Assembly (NCBI GenBank): GCA_003342895.1
Contig: PTFA01000277.1
Location: 62,001-126,000 of the forward strand
Source: Casuarius casuarius
Taxonomy: Eukaryota > Chordata > Aves > Casuariiformes > Casuariidae
Reading direction: 5' to 3'
DNA length: 64,000 nucleotides
The position numbers were made by a program, and so were the translations under genes. How positions within the stretch are numbered: position 1 is the stretch's first letter; each line of letters begins with the position of its first letter. Below the pieces are notes generated by a model, which was given only the letters and a program-made list of their open reading frames with translations, was not told the DNA's origin and did no database searches. Shown here piece after piece: positions 1-41,194 of this stretch.

Positions 1-11829
<11,829 letters not shown>

Positions 11830-12192
11830 GCTGCCGGCGGCGGGGCGCACGCAGGGATGCGGCGGCACCGGGCGGGACCAGACGGGACGGGAGCGGACGG
11901 GAGGGGACGGGATGGTCGCGCCTCCCCCGCCACCGCCCCTTCCTCCCCCCGCCTCCGCCTCCTCCTCCTCCCCCCCCCGCCCCGGCGCCGCTGCGGCTCC
12001 GCCGCCGGTTCGCGCCCCGCGGAGACGTCGCTTTGGCCTCCTGAAGCGGGGGGGGGAGCCTCCCTCCCCCTCCCTTTACATCTGCTTTGACGCAGGGGGA
12101 ATAAAACAGTTAAAAAAAAAAAATTGCAACCTCTTCACTGGGAAAATCTTTGGGAAACCGCCAGAAGAGAGGAGGCCGTGCGGTGCCGAGCC

Positions 12193-12222
12193 AGCCCCAG
12201 CCCCAGCCCCAGCCCCAGCCCC
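12193..12222. repeat. (AGCCCC)5 hexanucleotide repeat
   Basis: Five perfect AGCCCC units. On the minus strand, which is the sense strand of HK1, this is (GGGGCT)5 with five G4 runs separated by two-base loops. It lies about 365 nt upstream of the HK1 ATG. Confidence 0.95.
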
Positions 12223-12470
12223 GGGGCCGCTGCCTCCTCCTCCAGCATCGTCCCTCCCCGGCTGCGGCTGCGCCCCGCCACCTGCCTTCGCACCGAGACC
12301 TCTCCGCTCACGGCGACGAAGGGCCTGCTTAAATTGGGCCTGTACGGCAACTGCCCCTCTCAAGCGCCCTGCAGCAGGCAGCGCGGGAGAGGACGAGGAC
12401 ATCAGTGCTTTCCCCGCGCGCCCCTTGGCCAGGCCAAACCGCAGCCTTAGGTCCGCAGCCTGCGTAATAG

Positions 12471-15400
12471 GGGTTACCTACGTGCTGCGCGGCCCTGCCA
12501 GGCGCTGGGGGCTCATTAAAAGTATTGCATGCAGAAACACGTCTTCAGGTAGCTGGAGAGGGAGATGCATAAATACGACAGACGGGACCTCCCTGCCCCT
12601 CGCGCACGGCCCACGTTTCGGCCGCCGCAGGCCGCACTCAGCCCCCGTCACCCACTCCAACCCTCGCCAGCTCAAGCACCCCGCGCAAGCCGGACACCGC
12701 GACGTCCCCTCCGACAGCCGAGCGCAGCGCTCGGGTGCCCGGCTGACGTTTGCCCGCGTCTCTCGGCCCCGTCCAGCTCTGTCACCCTGTCCCTTGCACA
12801 AGCCGGTCAAGCCCTCGCTGAAACGTGAGGCACATTTTGGCCCCTCTCCCCCTCCTCTGCTGGTAAAGCTGCAGGTCCCAGCGGAGGCTTATTCCTGCCT
12901 ACGCTCGGGCCATCTGTCACCGGCCAAACCCCGTCCTCCAGCTGAAACCGCTCTTCTCCTTCTCTGCTGTTTGCTTGCTATAAATACTCGGGGCAGTAAC
13001 CATATACCCCCTCAGCCTTTGCTTCGCTGAGTAAAACGAACCTAGGCATCCTCGCGAAGGAAGCCCTCTGCCTCCCAGGCTTTTTCCATGCTTGCGCCAG
13101 CCTGAATCCGCCTCCGAATGCAGCAGCCGGCACTGGATAAATCGCTCCGGAGCAGGCCAAAACCTCTACGCCCTTCTCCTAGGGGAAACACGTCGCCAAG
13201 CCCGCTCCCGTGAAGGAGCGCAAACTTCAGCGCCCACGACCCCCTCCGGCCGCGCTCCCGCGGCGCTCTCACCCGGCCAGCTAAAACCCTGCGAGAAGCT
13301 CAAATTCCTTTAAACTCCTTTTTGACCAAGCGAAAGCAATTCTAGCCGTCCCCTCTTGGCTTTCAACGAATTTGAGGCAACCAGCGAAAACTTTGAGGAG
13401 TCTGAAGCACTCAAGCTGGTCTGGATAACGCTGGATAATCGCTTTGACGCAGCTCCTGCCTTAAGCACGTGCACGAGACAGACAAGGTTATTCTCTTCCC
13501 TTGCCAAAACTAAGTTAGGAGCGAGATGAAAGCGTTGCCGTGTTGCATCAAGAATCAGTCACGACACCGATCATTAAGAGGGTGTTTGTCTCCACCGCCC
13601 GCTCGTACTGGAGCGTAGTTCAAAACTCACCAGGAAAAACTGCTTTCGTTTCTCTTCAGCTGCAAAAAGCAATAGCCAAGTTCAAAACGTCAGTACTCCG
13701 GGGCCCTCGGGGCTCTGCGTAATGAAAGAAAAACCACGCACATCACAAACCCCCAAACAAATTAAAGCGTACTCACAAGCAAGAGGTAATTTATGTGTTG
13801 GAGTTGACAGCAATTAAGGGAGAAGGCATCATGGCTAAACGAGCGTTGCAATTAATTTGATTTGCCTTCAGTTTTTGAGCATGGCATTCAGGCTGTTTTT
13901 GAAAGTTGCTGTCCTTTAAGACAAATTCCTGGAGGTTAAGTGACCTGCAGCTATTCTGATCATGTTCTGATCCCATCACCTGGCTTCAACAACACAGGAG
14001 TGTCTCAACTGATGGAAGTAATTCAGTACACCTGTGTTTTTCTTGCTCTTTGCCTATTTTTACATTAAACATTAAACACTCTGCATCAGACTAAATTTAG
14101 ATTTGACTCCTACATACCATGAGGTTTTTTTTTAAATCATGTCCACTACATAATTTTGATGCACGCAATTGCTAAATGCTTTCTACTTTCATAAGGAAGC
14201 AATTGCATTGTAGATGCTTTTTTAAGCATATGATAGAAATTATCATCCACATTGCAAGGTCCTTCCCTTTACAGTACTTAGGGAGAAGTAGAAGAAAGCA
14301 TCACCGTTTTTAAGAAGCAGTAATTTCCTAGCTCATGTCTGACTAACGGGAATTTCTAAATAGCCTTGAAGCTCTTTTTCCAGGAGAGGAAACAGCACGC
14401 TGGCCTGGAAGGAATCACTGCGCATTTGTGTGCCGAGCTCGGTGCAGAAGCTGCCGAGAAAATCCCCGAGCAGCCCAGGTATCGATTCGATGAGCACTTC
14501 AGCTGCAGGAGGTTAGATGCACGGTGCAGTTTCACTGCAGGCGGGCACTGCTGCATGGCCGGCCGCGACGCGCTCTCTCTCCTTGCTCCCGATGGAGAAA
14601 GGTGCTCGCCTGGCAGCGCCTCGAGGGCGCTCGCCCAGTGCCCGGGGAAGGTCACGCAGATGGACCAGCATGTCCACTCGTATGGCATTGCTAGGCCTCC
14701 TCCTCCACAGATGCAAACTGTCGCTGGCCATGACAAGAGCAGAAAAGGAGGCAAATCCAGCAGAGGACGAGTGCTGCCCGCCGGCCCCCACAGGAGAGGG
14801 GGCACCTGGGCTCAGGGCGGATGGAGCCGCCCCCCTTCCTAGCTCTCCACCTCCAGCAATGGGGCAGTCACCTGCGTTTTGTTTCACTTTTTTAAAGTTG
14901 TTGCCAGCCTGCAGCACGAGGGGGCTGCGGAGGACGCGAGCCGTGCAAAACCAAGAGATCCCAACCAGAAAGCAGACGAGCAAGAGCCCAGAACACGTGG
15001 CCTGCCAAAAAAGCCCCACTATTCGGGAGGTGATTGGTTTTTTAAACCTCTTAGTGATGGCAAACTGGGGGCAAACTGATTACTCCCCCTTTAGCTATCT
15101 ACACTTCCGATACCTACGGCGCGCACAAGCGTAATGTTTGCGCGCACGCTAGCTGCGTTCCCGGTGAGAAACAGAGCCTTTTGCAGCATGGGTCAAGCTA
15201 CGCCCCAAAGGCCCCAGGTCCCTGTCCAGCTCCTCCCGGACTCAGGGAAGGGACGAAACAGAGCCCCTGGGCATCACCACGGCTTGCGCAGAGAGGGGGT
15301 CGCTGCGGCTCGCAGGGTGCAAGACGCGGCAGAGCCGACGCGCCGGCGCTCTCCCGGGAAGCCGCGGCCGAGGCGCCGGAGCCGCAGCCGGACTCGTGGT

Positions 15401-16553
15401 GCTGAAGCATCCCCTGCCGGCTGAAGGCCAGGTGGGAGGAGAGGCGGCGTTTCCCGCTGCTGCTGCAGGCACGGACGGAGAGCGGCCGGACCCGGCGCCC
15501 CAGCCCGGCCTCAGCCCCCGGCCTGGCGCCTCGCCGGCACCTCTCGCTCGTGGTCTGAACAGGGTAACCTGGCCAGGTAGCTCCTCGCCGGCACGCCACG
15601 GCAGGAACACCTACAACTAAGCATTCACTCTTTAATCTCCGACTGGCATTAGTCTGTCAACATGGGGTGATAATGCAACCGAGTTTGGGCTTTTTCTAGC
15701 GCGTTGGTAGTAAGTCATTGCTGCAGACCATACGCATACATGCGGAGAAGCAATATTAGCAAAGCCAGTTCATAAGGCGATAGCAGGACCGTGCTGTTGT
15801 GGTGATGAACCCAATAAGTCAATAAATTGCCCTTCCCAACTAGGGGGTGAAGTGTTCGTTTTATTTCATGAAGCATCTGTTGATTTCAGCACACTGAAAT
15901 GAACATTGAAACACAGACTTCTAATACTCTAAATCTCTAATGCTAAAAAACGCTAAAGGAAGTGACACCGTGAAGTGGGTGAGATACAGAGCGCACACTG
16001 TCCCGAAATTTCAGAATTCAGGAGGTAAAGGATGCCTGTGCAACCAGCAATTCACCCAACTGGCGCTGAACTGCCTCTTCAGGAAAAGTGACTCGAATCC
16101 AACAACCGAAAATATTTTAAGCTTCGGTGATGAGGCAGTTGCAATTACTTTAATGAAGAAAAATATAACCTAGTTTATTGTACCACGTAGAGACAGCTTT
16201 CCTAGATCAACCTTCAGAGCATCTCAGATCACAACGGCAGTTGTCAAAGTACAGCCGTAACTCAGCTGGAACAGCTACAACCGAGCACAGCTGCTCCTCC
16301 CGTGCTGGAAAGCTTTTAAAACGAAACCTCCCTCAAGCACACATCTTTCTCCTGGATCCAACATCTGATGCTGGCGAAAATCAGCTGGCACCACCTGTGT
16401 CCCAAGCCCTGCACCAACAGCAGGGACAAAGCTCGGGTTTTCGAGGGCTCCTTCTCCAGCATCCCCGGGGCGGGAGAGCTCTCCCCCAGCCCAGGTTGCT
16501 CCATCAGCTTTCTCCCATGCTGAATTAGTGAAACCTGCCCCGATATTACTCAC
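12471..16553. other. HK1 upstream region, no gene recognised
   Basis: This is non-coding as far as I can tell. A second GC-rich, CpG-bearing patch covers about 14,400-15,600. The ORFs there have no recognisable domain and many begin at non-ATG codons. The stretch may hold regulatory sequence or further alternative HK1 exons, but I found none with a start codon and a phase-0 donor comparable to the 16.6-kb candidate. Confidence 0.6.
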
Positions 16554-16610
16554 CCTGCACAGCGGAGAGCAGCAGTAGCCGGAGGCATTGGGCTCCTTCC
16601 ACGCGGCCAT
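16554..16610 (-). CDS. candidate alternative first coding exon of HK1
   Basis: The ATG at 16610-16608 sits in a strong Kozak context (CCCGCCATGG). It opens 19 codons reading MAAWKEPNASGYCCSPLCR, which run exactly to a consensus donor, AGG|GTGAGTAA (donor 16553-16546). The exon ends in phase 0, so splicing to HK1 exon 2 at 8545 would continue directly into [10 protein letters not shown]. An in-frame TGA seven codons upstream bounds the ORF, and that TGA directly follows another ATG (minimal upstream ORF at 16632-16637). HK1 in mammals is known to use alternative first exons, erythroid and testis, that replace the mitochondrial anchor. The peptide does not resemble the human erythroid leader I recall. 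No transcript evidence is available. Confidence 0.45.
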
Positions 16611-16808
16611 GGCGGGGCGCCTCTCGTCTCGTCACATCGTGGGCGCAGGGGGCTGCCAACGAGGAAGGAGAGAGAAACGTAGCTTTGGGCATCTCCCCCT
16701 GGCCTCAGGGTGCCTGTTAAAGCCACGCTGGCTTGCATGTGCCCCACAGACAGTTAAAAACCCACCCAAGGGCAGGGATAGAGCAGACGGACGCACACCT
16801 ACCGCAAC

Positions 16809-16886
16809 CCCCAGAAACAGCAGAAATGGGGAGCATGTGGCCAAGCAAACCCCAGAAATGGGGGAAATGGGGAGCACGTGGCCAAG
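16809..16886. repeat. 41-bp imperfect tandem duplication
   Basis: Two copies start with CCCCAGAAA at 16809 and 16850 (period 41). Each ends in a segment like AAATGGGGAGCACGTGGCCAAG. The copies differ at several positions. The duplication lies about 200-280 bp upstream of the candidate alternative HK1 exon, and the second copy contains a CACGTG E-box. Confidence 0.85.
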
Positions 16887-19800
16887 TGCTGGCAAGCGCA
16901 GGGCTTGGGGGTTGCTATGCAAATGCAGCACCCCGGGATTGCTGCTGCGTGCCGCGAAATCGGGCTTAGCAAACAAACTGCACGATAAAACACCCAAGCC
17001 CTCCCACAATTTATCCTCTAAACTGCAACGACTCACTAGGCTTTGAAAACACAAACTATTCACCCCAAAAATCAATGCAGGAAAAGAGTCACGAGTTCTG
17101 GACCTGCAGCCCAACATTGTCCAGGAGTAACAACAGGTTTAGAGCTGCTCTGTGATAGTTTGGTGACACGGTCTTTCAGCCAAGGTTTTCTATCTACACG
17201 TCTCGCAATGCTCTTACGCTTGGCGGTTTACAAGCAGATGTCTCGGACAGAAAGGGAAGCCCTGCTGAGGGCTCCCTCTTCCCCGGCTAGACCACGAATT
17301 AAGTCCGGGAGGACCATCAGGATGTAGTGTAACAGGTCATTATAACAAAACCTGCTTTCTTTAGTCCTTCACAGCCAGGAATGGGGCAGACCGCAGGGTC
17401 TCCAAGGGTGAATTACCCAAGGAGACCATAGAGGACCAGGCAGGCTGAATGCTCACCGGCACGGAGGAGCAGCTCCAGCGCACCTCGCTCCAGGGATGGA
17501 GGCTGTGACAGCCACAGAAGCGTTTTGGTGTTAAAGGAAGGCGTTCATGGCCCAGTAAAGCAAATGCTCTCAGCACCTGCTCTAATCAGCCACATCTGTG
17601 GAACAGTTCCCTTCTCTTCCCGCCTCACAGGGCTAAAGAAGTCCCACCAAATTCCCGGTTTCCCTGCAAGGCAGTCCTCAGCAGGCCACCGGGCAACTCC
17701 GCCGGGCAACCCTCCTTCATACGAGGTTGCCTCACCCCACCGCACTGAGCGGTGCACGTGGTGCTGGTCAGCGGTACATGCAGACACCCAAACTTTCTCA
17801 TCCCCTGCGGGGGTTTTCCTCAGGAAATTCTTGGATCTGCAATTTTTGCTTTGAAAACACCCAATATGGAGGGTTTCTTGTCCCTACCTCGAGAGTCATT
17901 TCCTCAGACCATTCTGGTTGTCTTGGGATATTTCCCAGGACAAATACAAGTCTAGAAGAGCTTTGGGGTTGATACTGTCTTTCTTAGATTTTCACACACG
18001 CACACACACACAGAAGGGGAAAGAAACAATTTTCAAAATCCATGCATCCATTAGGAAGAAAGCTCTTATTTTAATTAACAGGTTTCCCAACCCCTCTGAC
18101 CCATTCCCGACAGTAAAACCTGAGAGTCTGGGTTCACAGCGCAGCTAACGAGACACGGGTGATGGGGAATCACTTTTTAAAGATCTAAAAAGAGAAAACA
18201 AAGCATCCAGCCTAAAGTAGCATCCCAAACAGCCTGATTTGGGAGACATAACGGAGGAGTTCACGTCTGAAAATCAGAAAAAAGAAGCCTCAGAGGGGCT
18301 TTTCTTTTAAAGACCCAACTTGGCTGAGACTTGCTCTTGCGGCTTAGGGAGGGAAAACTCTTTGCTTAAGAACGGCCAAAGACGACACTGCTTTCTTTAG
18401 CGGTGGAGACCCCCATCCAGGCCTGGGGGCTGCTGGATGCCAGCGTCAAAGCCCCCCAACTCCCCCGGGACCGCTGCTCTTCCAGCACTACTACTAAGCG
18501 AGCCAGCGCTACGGGCTGCGGGCCAGCAGCTCCAGCCCGAGACTGAAGCGACAGCCCCCAGCAGGGCTGGCGGCCAAGGCAGCGCCTCTGCCCTGTCCCG
18601 CTTCTCTCACCCTTCCTTCCCCAAGTGAAACATCATTCTTGGCAGGGGGCAAAGCAGAAACATCCCCACAAGCGTGCTAGTGTCTGAAACCGCGACAGCT
18701 AGTCTCCCCGCTAGCAGCTTTTACAGCTGGAGGGAATTCACACGGCTCCCTTGGGGCCGACACATCGCCAGACCTGTGGGCTCGCTCACGGCACTCTGCT
18801 CTCCTTGCAGGCTGAAAAGCACATCTGTTCCCATGGTTGACATAGATCCCAACATCTGTTTTAATCACAGCTTCCATCTATGCCCATGTTTTGGCCAGAC
18901 AGCAGCAACAGCATGGGCTGCGGCTACCAGTCAGCACTCGAGACCCAGAAAACGCCCTAGGCTGGATCATCGCCAACCATCGCTATCAGTCTCTGCTGAG
19001 CCAGGTCACCACAGGTCCCCACGGATGCACGGTACGGTGCAGGTAACAAGCACTCAGGCTTTACGCCATGAGCTGTGCCAAACGCAAGGGAAGACCCTTT
19101 CCCTCCGCCCGCAGAGCAGGGTAATTACGTGTGCTTTAACAGGCGCTCTCCTGGGGGGCGGGTCGGCACCACCTCGCACCCAAAGGGATCTCCCGCCGAA
19201 GCACTACCTGCACCCTTGGCTGTATCTGGGGAGCAGTCTGGACAGCAAGAGAGAACCACCAGCACAAACAGGATCCGAAATACATTTGAGGAGCAAAGAG
19301 TCTCCCTGGGGTCGGGCAACGAGAGCGCTTGGTTTGGGTCTGCCTTCCACACACTTGCACAGCACCCTCTTCCAACCACAACGTACCACTTCAAAACGCC
19401 GGCACCACCTCGTTCCTGTATGTTAGACCATGCACCCATAAACCAGTAGAAATAAAAACAACACAGATACCTGCTTTAGCACCCAGTGGAGCTGACAGAT
19501 GTCATCCCGATTGCTCCATAGCAAAAGCATCCTCAGAAACGCCGTACCTTGACCTTGGCACAACAGGCACCATCAAGCTGATATTCGAAAACCGCAACTT
19601 CTTCCCCAAAGGTGCCAGGTTAGCTACAGCCCTTTGTTCCTTTGCACTCAAGGTCTCTCCCCGTCAGCTTTCTGGCATTTGCCAGCGCGGTGCACGCTTT
19701 ATTGGGCAGATACCGAGCCGTAAATTCCTTCATGCTCCTCTCTGCACAGCATTGTGCAGCGAAAGCGCTAACCGGCCCGCAGATGAAAATGCCACTTACT

Positions 19801-20390
19801 GCTTATCCCTGCTGCAGTCTGTTGAATTAAAAACTCTTTGTTTGCAAGCTGTAAACACGTTCTTCTTAATCTTCCAATAAAAAAATGTCAGTTATGCTCT
19901 CTAACAATGTAACTTCATTGTGATGAAAGAAGGCATTGCTATTGCTCTAATCACGGTAACATATCAGCTGCTTTTAGAGTCAATTCCTTTTTGTGCAAAA
20001 TTTAATGACCATGCAATTATTTAAATTTCAGACTAACAAACTGGGCTTTAGACCTACAACGCTGCTCCCTTGCTCTGCAAACACACACTTGAAAGCAACA
20101 GAAAAGTGCCTAGACCAGAATTTCCAAGTTGAGAACACAGAAACACCTTTAAAACGCAGCCGGCACCACCAGACTCCGGCCCACGCTGGACACAGCTACG
20201 TCATTGGAGAGGCAAGGAGAGAAAGCCAGATCCTCAGGGTCCTGCTAGGGGCTCTCCCCAGGCCCCTGGCTTTCGCGTGGCTCCATTGGGGGCCGTGTTT
20301 ATCTTCGGCTTCCTCGTCTCCCTCTGGTTTCAGTGCATTTCCTGCAGAATCGCTGGCCGCAGCACATGTGCCCTTCAGGCATTTCGACTT

Positions 20391-20430
<40 letters not shown>

Positions 20431-23400
20431 ATGCCATTATTTATCCTATTTGTTTCCAGAACCAGCTGCAGCTCCCAAACCGGCGTCCGTAACTTTCCGC
20501 TTTGGAGCGCCCGGGGGTGCCTGCAGGGACGGCACCTTCCTCGTGGCCCTGCCCCGACCCTCGCACGCTCTCCCGCCCTCCTTCCCCACCTCCTGCCCAG
20601 CTGCCCAGGCACCAGGGTTGTCCACCAGCCGCTCATCTGCTCCGTTAACCGCTTACGCTCCGGTAACCGGCCTCGGCATCCTGACCTTGCTCTAGCTGCC
20701 AGGGCAGCCTCGCCGGCAGCGGTCCCAAACCCGCAGCCCAACAGATGGTCCCGCGCTGCCGTACGGCTCGGCAGGGCCAAACCCGCCTGCAGGAGCAGGC
20801 GCTTCCCGGGGGCGCAGAAGCCTTTGGAAAGCCACCTTTCCGGACAGCGGGCAGCAAATTAAGAAAAACAACAAAAATGCCACCTTTCAGAAAGTAAATT
20901 GCATTAACACTGTGGTGTTTCAAGAACGGAACCCTGATATTTTTTTAAACAGCTGAGGCTGGGAGCCTCATCTCGCTCCTGCTGTCTAGAGGGGAGAGGT
21001 GCTGGTACAGCACCAAAAATACATGTGTTTTTTTAATTAGAGCTTTGGTTTGCGATTAGCTTTTAACTTCTGCTTTTATAAATAAGAATAGGAAATTTTT
21101 TTATTCTTTTGATGACCAGTCAGGAAAGATGAAGGATGAAAGGACTCTCTTTTGCTCCTTCCCACCCCTGCTTGCCGAGCTTCCCCAGCACTCGGGTCTC
21201 CATCTCCTCCGCAGGAGGCCTCCAGCCCGGAGCCTTTTGCCCATGCTCCTGTAGCATGTTCCTTGTGTCCGTATCCAACTAGCGAGGTTTCCTGGATGGG
21301 ACCCATGTCTACCAGGTTTACGCTGAACGATTCTGTTCTCTATTCATTGCACGCAGCAGTTTTTACCATCTCCAGAGGTGCCTGGGCTGTGCCAGGCCTC
21401 AGCCGCAGGCACTGGTGCAGGTGAAGAGTAAGGCTGGGCTGCGAAGGGGCTGGAAGATGTTAAACACACAGAAAGATCAAAATCATTTTGGCATTCCCAT
21501 CTCAGACAAACATAACCACCACCTTTACAGCACCTTCAATGTGCAGCTGCAATGCGATAGGAAAGGCAAGAGAGGGGAAATTGTTAAACTTTTGGTGCTT
21601 TATGTTTTGCTGTGTATCTGCCGAGGTTGCCTTTCTTCCTACACCGATGCAAGCTTAGGCAGCCTTCCCGAGTCTCCCATGCTCCCTGCCTGCTCTCCCT
21701 CTCCATGCACTACTCTGCTAACTTCATGTTTGAGACCCCAAACAAAAGCCAGCACGTTTCACCAAATGCAAAGAAACAAACCGTAACAGTAGTTTTATTT
21801 TGGCATTACCTACATTTCGGCCCCAAACGTCTTTACACTAATCTGCTAATCCTATATAATATCAATTTCCCAAGAAGGGAGATTATGGTAATCAGGATTT
21901 CTGAAGGATTTACATATGATCCTACATTTACTTTTGAACTTTGTCAGAGTGACAAAGAGTATGTCACCAATGAGCTGCTACTGCATTTTCCCTAGATGAC
22001 AAGTCGGGCTCCAGCGCTGTCCAAATCTATAGCCACCAAAGTGTTTCTCTAGCAGGCAAACCAGTATTTAAGATCATCCTTTCCGCACAGATAACTGCGA
22101 CCATCTACTGGGAGTTACTGGAAAACACAAACCTTAGTACCTTCACCCAGAAATACCTCTGTCACACCTGTGATTTAAAGCTCTTTCAACTGTCCACATC
22201 AAATGTGTGATCTAAGGAAAAAAAATCTGAACATCTGAAAAAAGACGTCCATGTCTCCAAGAAAAAAACAACTTTGCTAAATGCAAGAAGTACTGAACAT
22301 TGACTGGAAGATTTACAAAACACACAGAAGTAGAATACCACAAAGATACCTAAATCAGTAATAAAAAAAAGCAAAGAAGTGGAAGAACGTCATTTTATTT
22401 TAAATCTATTATCAACTTTATGTTGATATATGTACTACATATATCATACATATACCAGCATAAATGTACTACACATTTTTCAGCATACAGTATGCTGGGT
22501 TATGCTTAATGGAAGTTTAAAACCCTGGTTTAAGGTAAAAATAATCACCATATATGACAGACAGAAGGATTTTAGTAGTTCAGTGACTGAAAACCAATCC
22601 AAGGGAGACTGCAAGTTTGCGACATTCCTTCAGTTTTTGTGTTGAAATAGTCAGGAACACGGTGCTGTATCCTTCCCCCCGGGCAACCCAGCAGCGGCCA
22701 AGCCTTCCCTGCTCCAGGGCTGCCCAGAGCAGCACAGTCCCTTCCCCAAAAGGCCCCCAGAAGTGCACTGTTCGTACAAGATCTCAGAGTGCCCCGGAGA
22801 AAAACCGCCACTGCAGAAGAGCTATTCTAGCTTATTTCTAGGCTCCTCCCAACCCCAAGCCCCGAGGTTCGTGCTTCGGTACCCAGTCCCACACAACTTA
22901 GCCTGTTCACCGCTAGGGAAAACGTCAGTGCCAGATAACTCTGCCTCCACCACGTAGCAAGCTTCATTTCCCATGGCACTATGGATTCCAAAATATAAAG
23001 AAAATGTAAAATATTAAGCTGCTTGACAAACAGCAGGAAAACATTAATTTTTCAAGTTCACAACTCACCTCTTTTTAATTGCTTGGCACAGAGAGCTCAG
23101 CACCTTGAGGAACCCCTTCAGAAACGAAAGTCATTTCCACCCGCTACTTTTCACCCATCCTGTGACTTCAACACGGACGCAGCTGTTGAGACGTTTTTTG
23201 AAAACTACAGAAAGGTCTGCATCTTCAAATTTTGAATTTGCCATTGCTAAATCTAAACCTGTCAGCCTTATTTCAGATTATTATATACACCCAGCTGCTT
23301 ATTCCCCTTGCATGATTGTTACTTTTGACCCATCTAGGTTCAAGGCGCATTTGCTGGCCCCACTTTCTGCTGCCACCCCAAAGCAAATACCCAAGGAGGA

Positions 23401-23759
23401 GGATTAAGAGAGATACAGAAAATACTTAGCTTTTCTGTGGCCCAGAGATGAACAGATTTGATACTCTCTAGGTAGTTTTGCATAGGAGCAGCAGACTCTG
23501 TAGCTGCTCTATATCCTCGCCTTCACCCTCAGGTGAGAAGAATCAGTCACAGTCAGAATCCATCCAGCACTGGTTTATGTTTTTGCACACTCAAATGCAC
23601 CAATATATTTTGACACAAACTGCTATTTTGTGGAGTCACCTTTTTCCATTACATTCATTTATTAATTGTGTCCTCTGTACTCAGAGAAATATCACATTAC
23701 AAAATACTTGTAACCAATGTAGCAGAGGGGAAGGAAAAAAGCATCACTGACCAAAGCCC
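16887..23759. other. HK1-HKDC1 intergenic region
   Basis: No exon with convincing splice sites and homology was recognised on either strand. It contains a (TC)17 microsatellite and AT-rich flanks, with moderately GC-rich patches near 18,400-19,300 and 20,200-20,850. The ORFs of 100-290 codons there look like composition noise. Distal HK1 promoters or exons remain possible. Confidence 0.55.
20395..20428. repeat. (TC)17 microsatellite
   Basis: Seventeen TC units follow a T tract. The run accounts for the Ser/Leu and Arg/Glu runs in ORFs across it. Confidence 0.95.
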
Positions 23760-24240
23760 ATTAATTTATTTTACTTGCAGATTTATTGTGAAATCTGTGA
23801 AGCATTGAATAAACATGCCTGCTAGATATGTGCAGCACCAGGATCTCAATATCCCTAGAGCCAGGCCAAATCAAAACTAAAAAACCCAAAATCCTAAGAA
23901 ACTGGGTGATAAACTCATTTGTGAGGCAGTGACTTAATTAAGCCATTGTAAGAAGACATATTGAGATTTTTTTTTTTAAAAACTCTCATGTGCACTACAG
24001 ATGAATTGCAGGAAGCACAGAACTGAGTAGCTTGCAGTATCCCAAGACATAATGTCAGTGAATGTCAGCAGAAACACTTGATCCAAGCTACCAAAGGACA
24101 AAAAAAGCCGGTTAGTCAAAAACCAGCTGCTTCCTGAAAACAGGTACCTGTGTACCAGTGTCTGGCAAAGCTAAAATCACCACTCAGCAAATCTCTAGTG
24201 CACATGCCTGGCAATGCTGCAGGGACTTGACCTCTTGTTT
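23760..24240 (-). other. HKDC1 3' UTR (putative)
   Basis: This is sequence downstream of the HKDC1 stop codon in gene orientation. The first AATAAA hexamers on the minus strand are at 23787-23782 and 23770-23765, with another at 23663-23658. The UTR is therefore probably about 0.5 kb. The end is a prediction only. Confidence 0.55.
23765..23787 (-). terminator. candidate HKDC1 polyadenylation signals
   Basis: Two AATAAA hexamers lie 17 nt apart on the minus strand (seen as TTTATT at 23782-23787 and 23765-23770), about 455-475 nt after the stop. They are the first canonical signals downstream of the coding end. Confidence 0.5.

Positions 24241-41194
<16,954 letters not shown>

Noticed and set aside
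18674..19426. 250-codon plus-strand ORF in the intergenic region
   Set aside because: It has no recognisable domain, no clear promoter or poly(A), and comparable open frames on the other strand.
19993..20862. 289-codon plus-strand ORF
   Set aside because: It crosses the (TC)17 microsatellite, giving a Ser-Leu run. No domain is recognised and the opposite strand is equally open.
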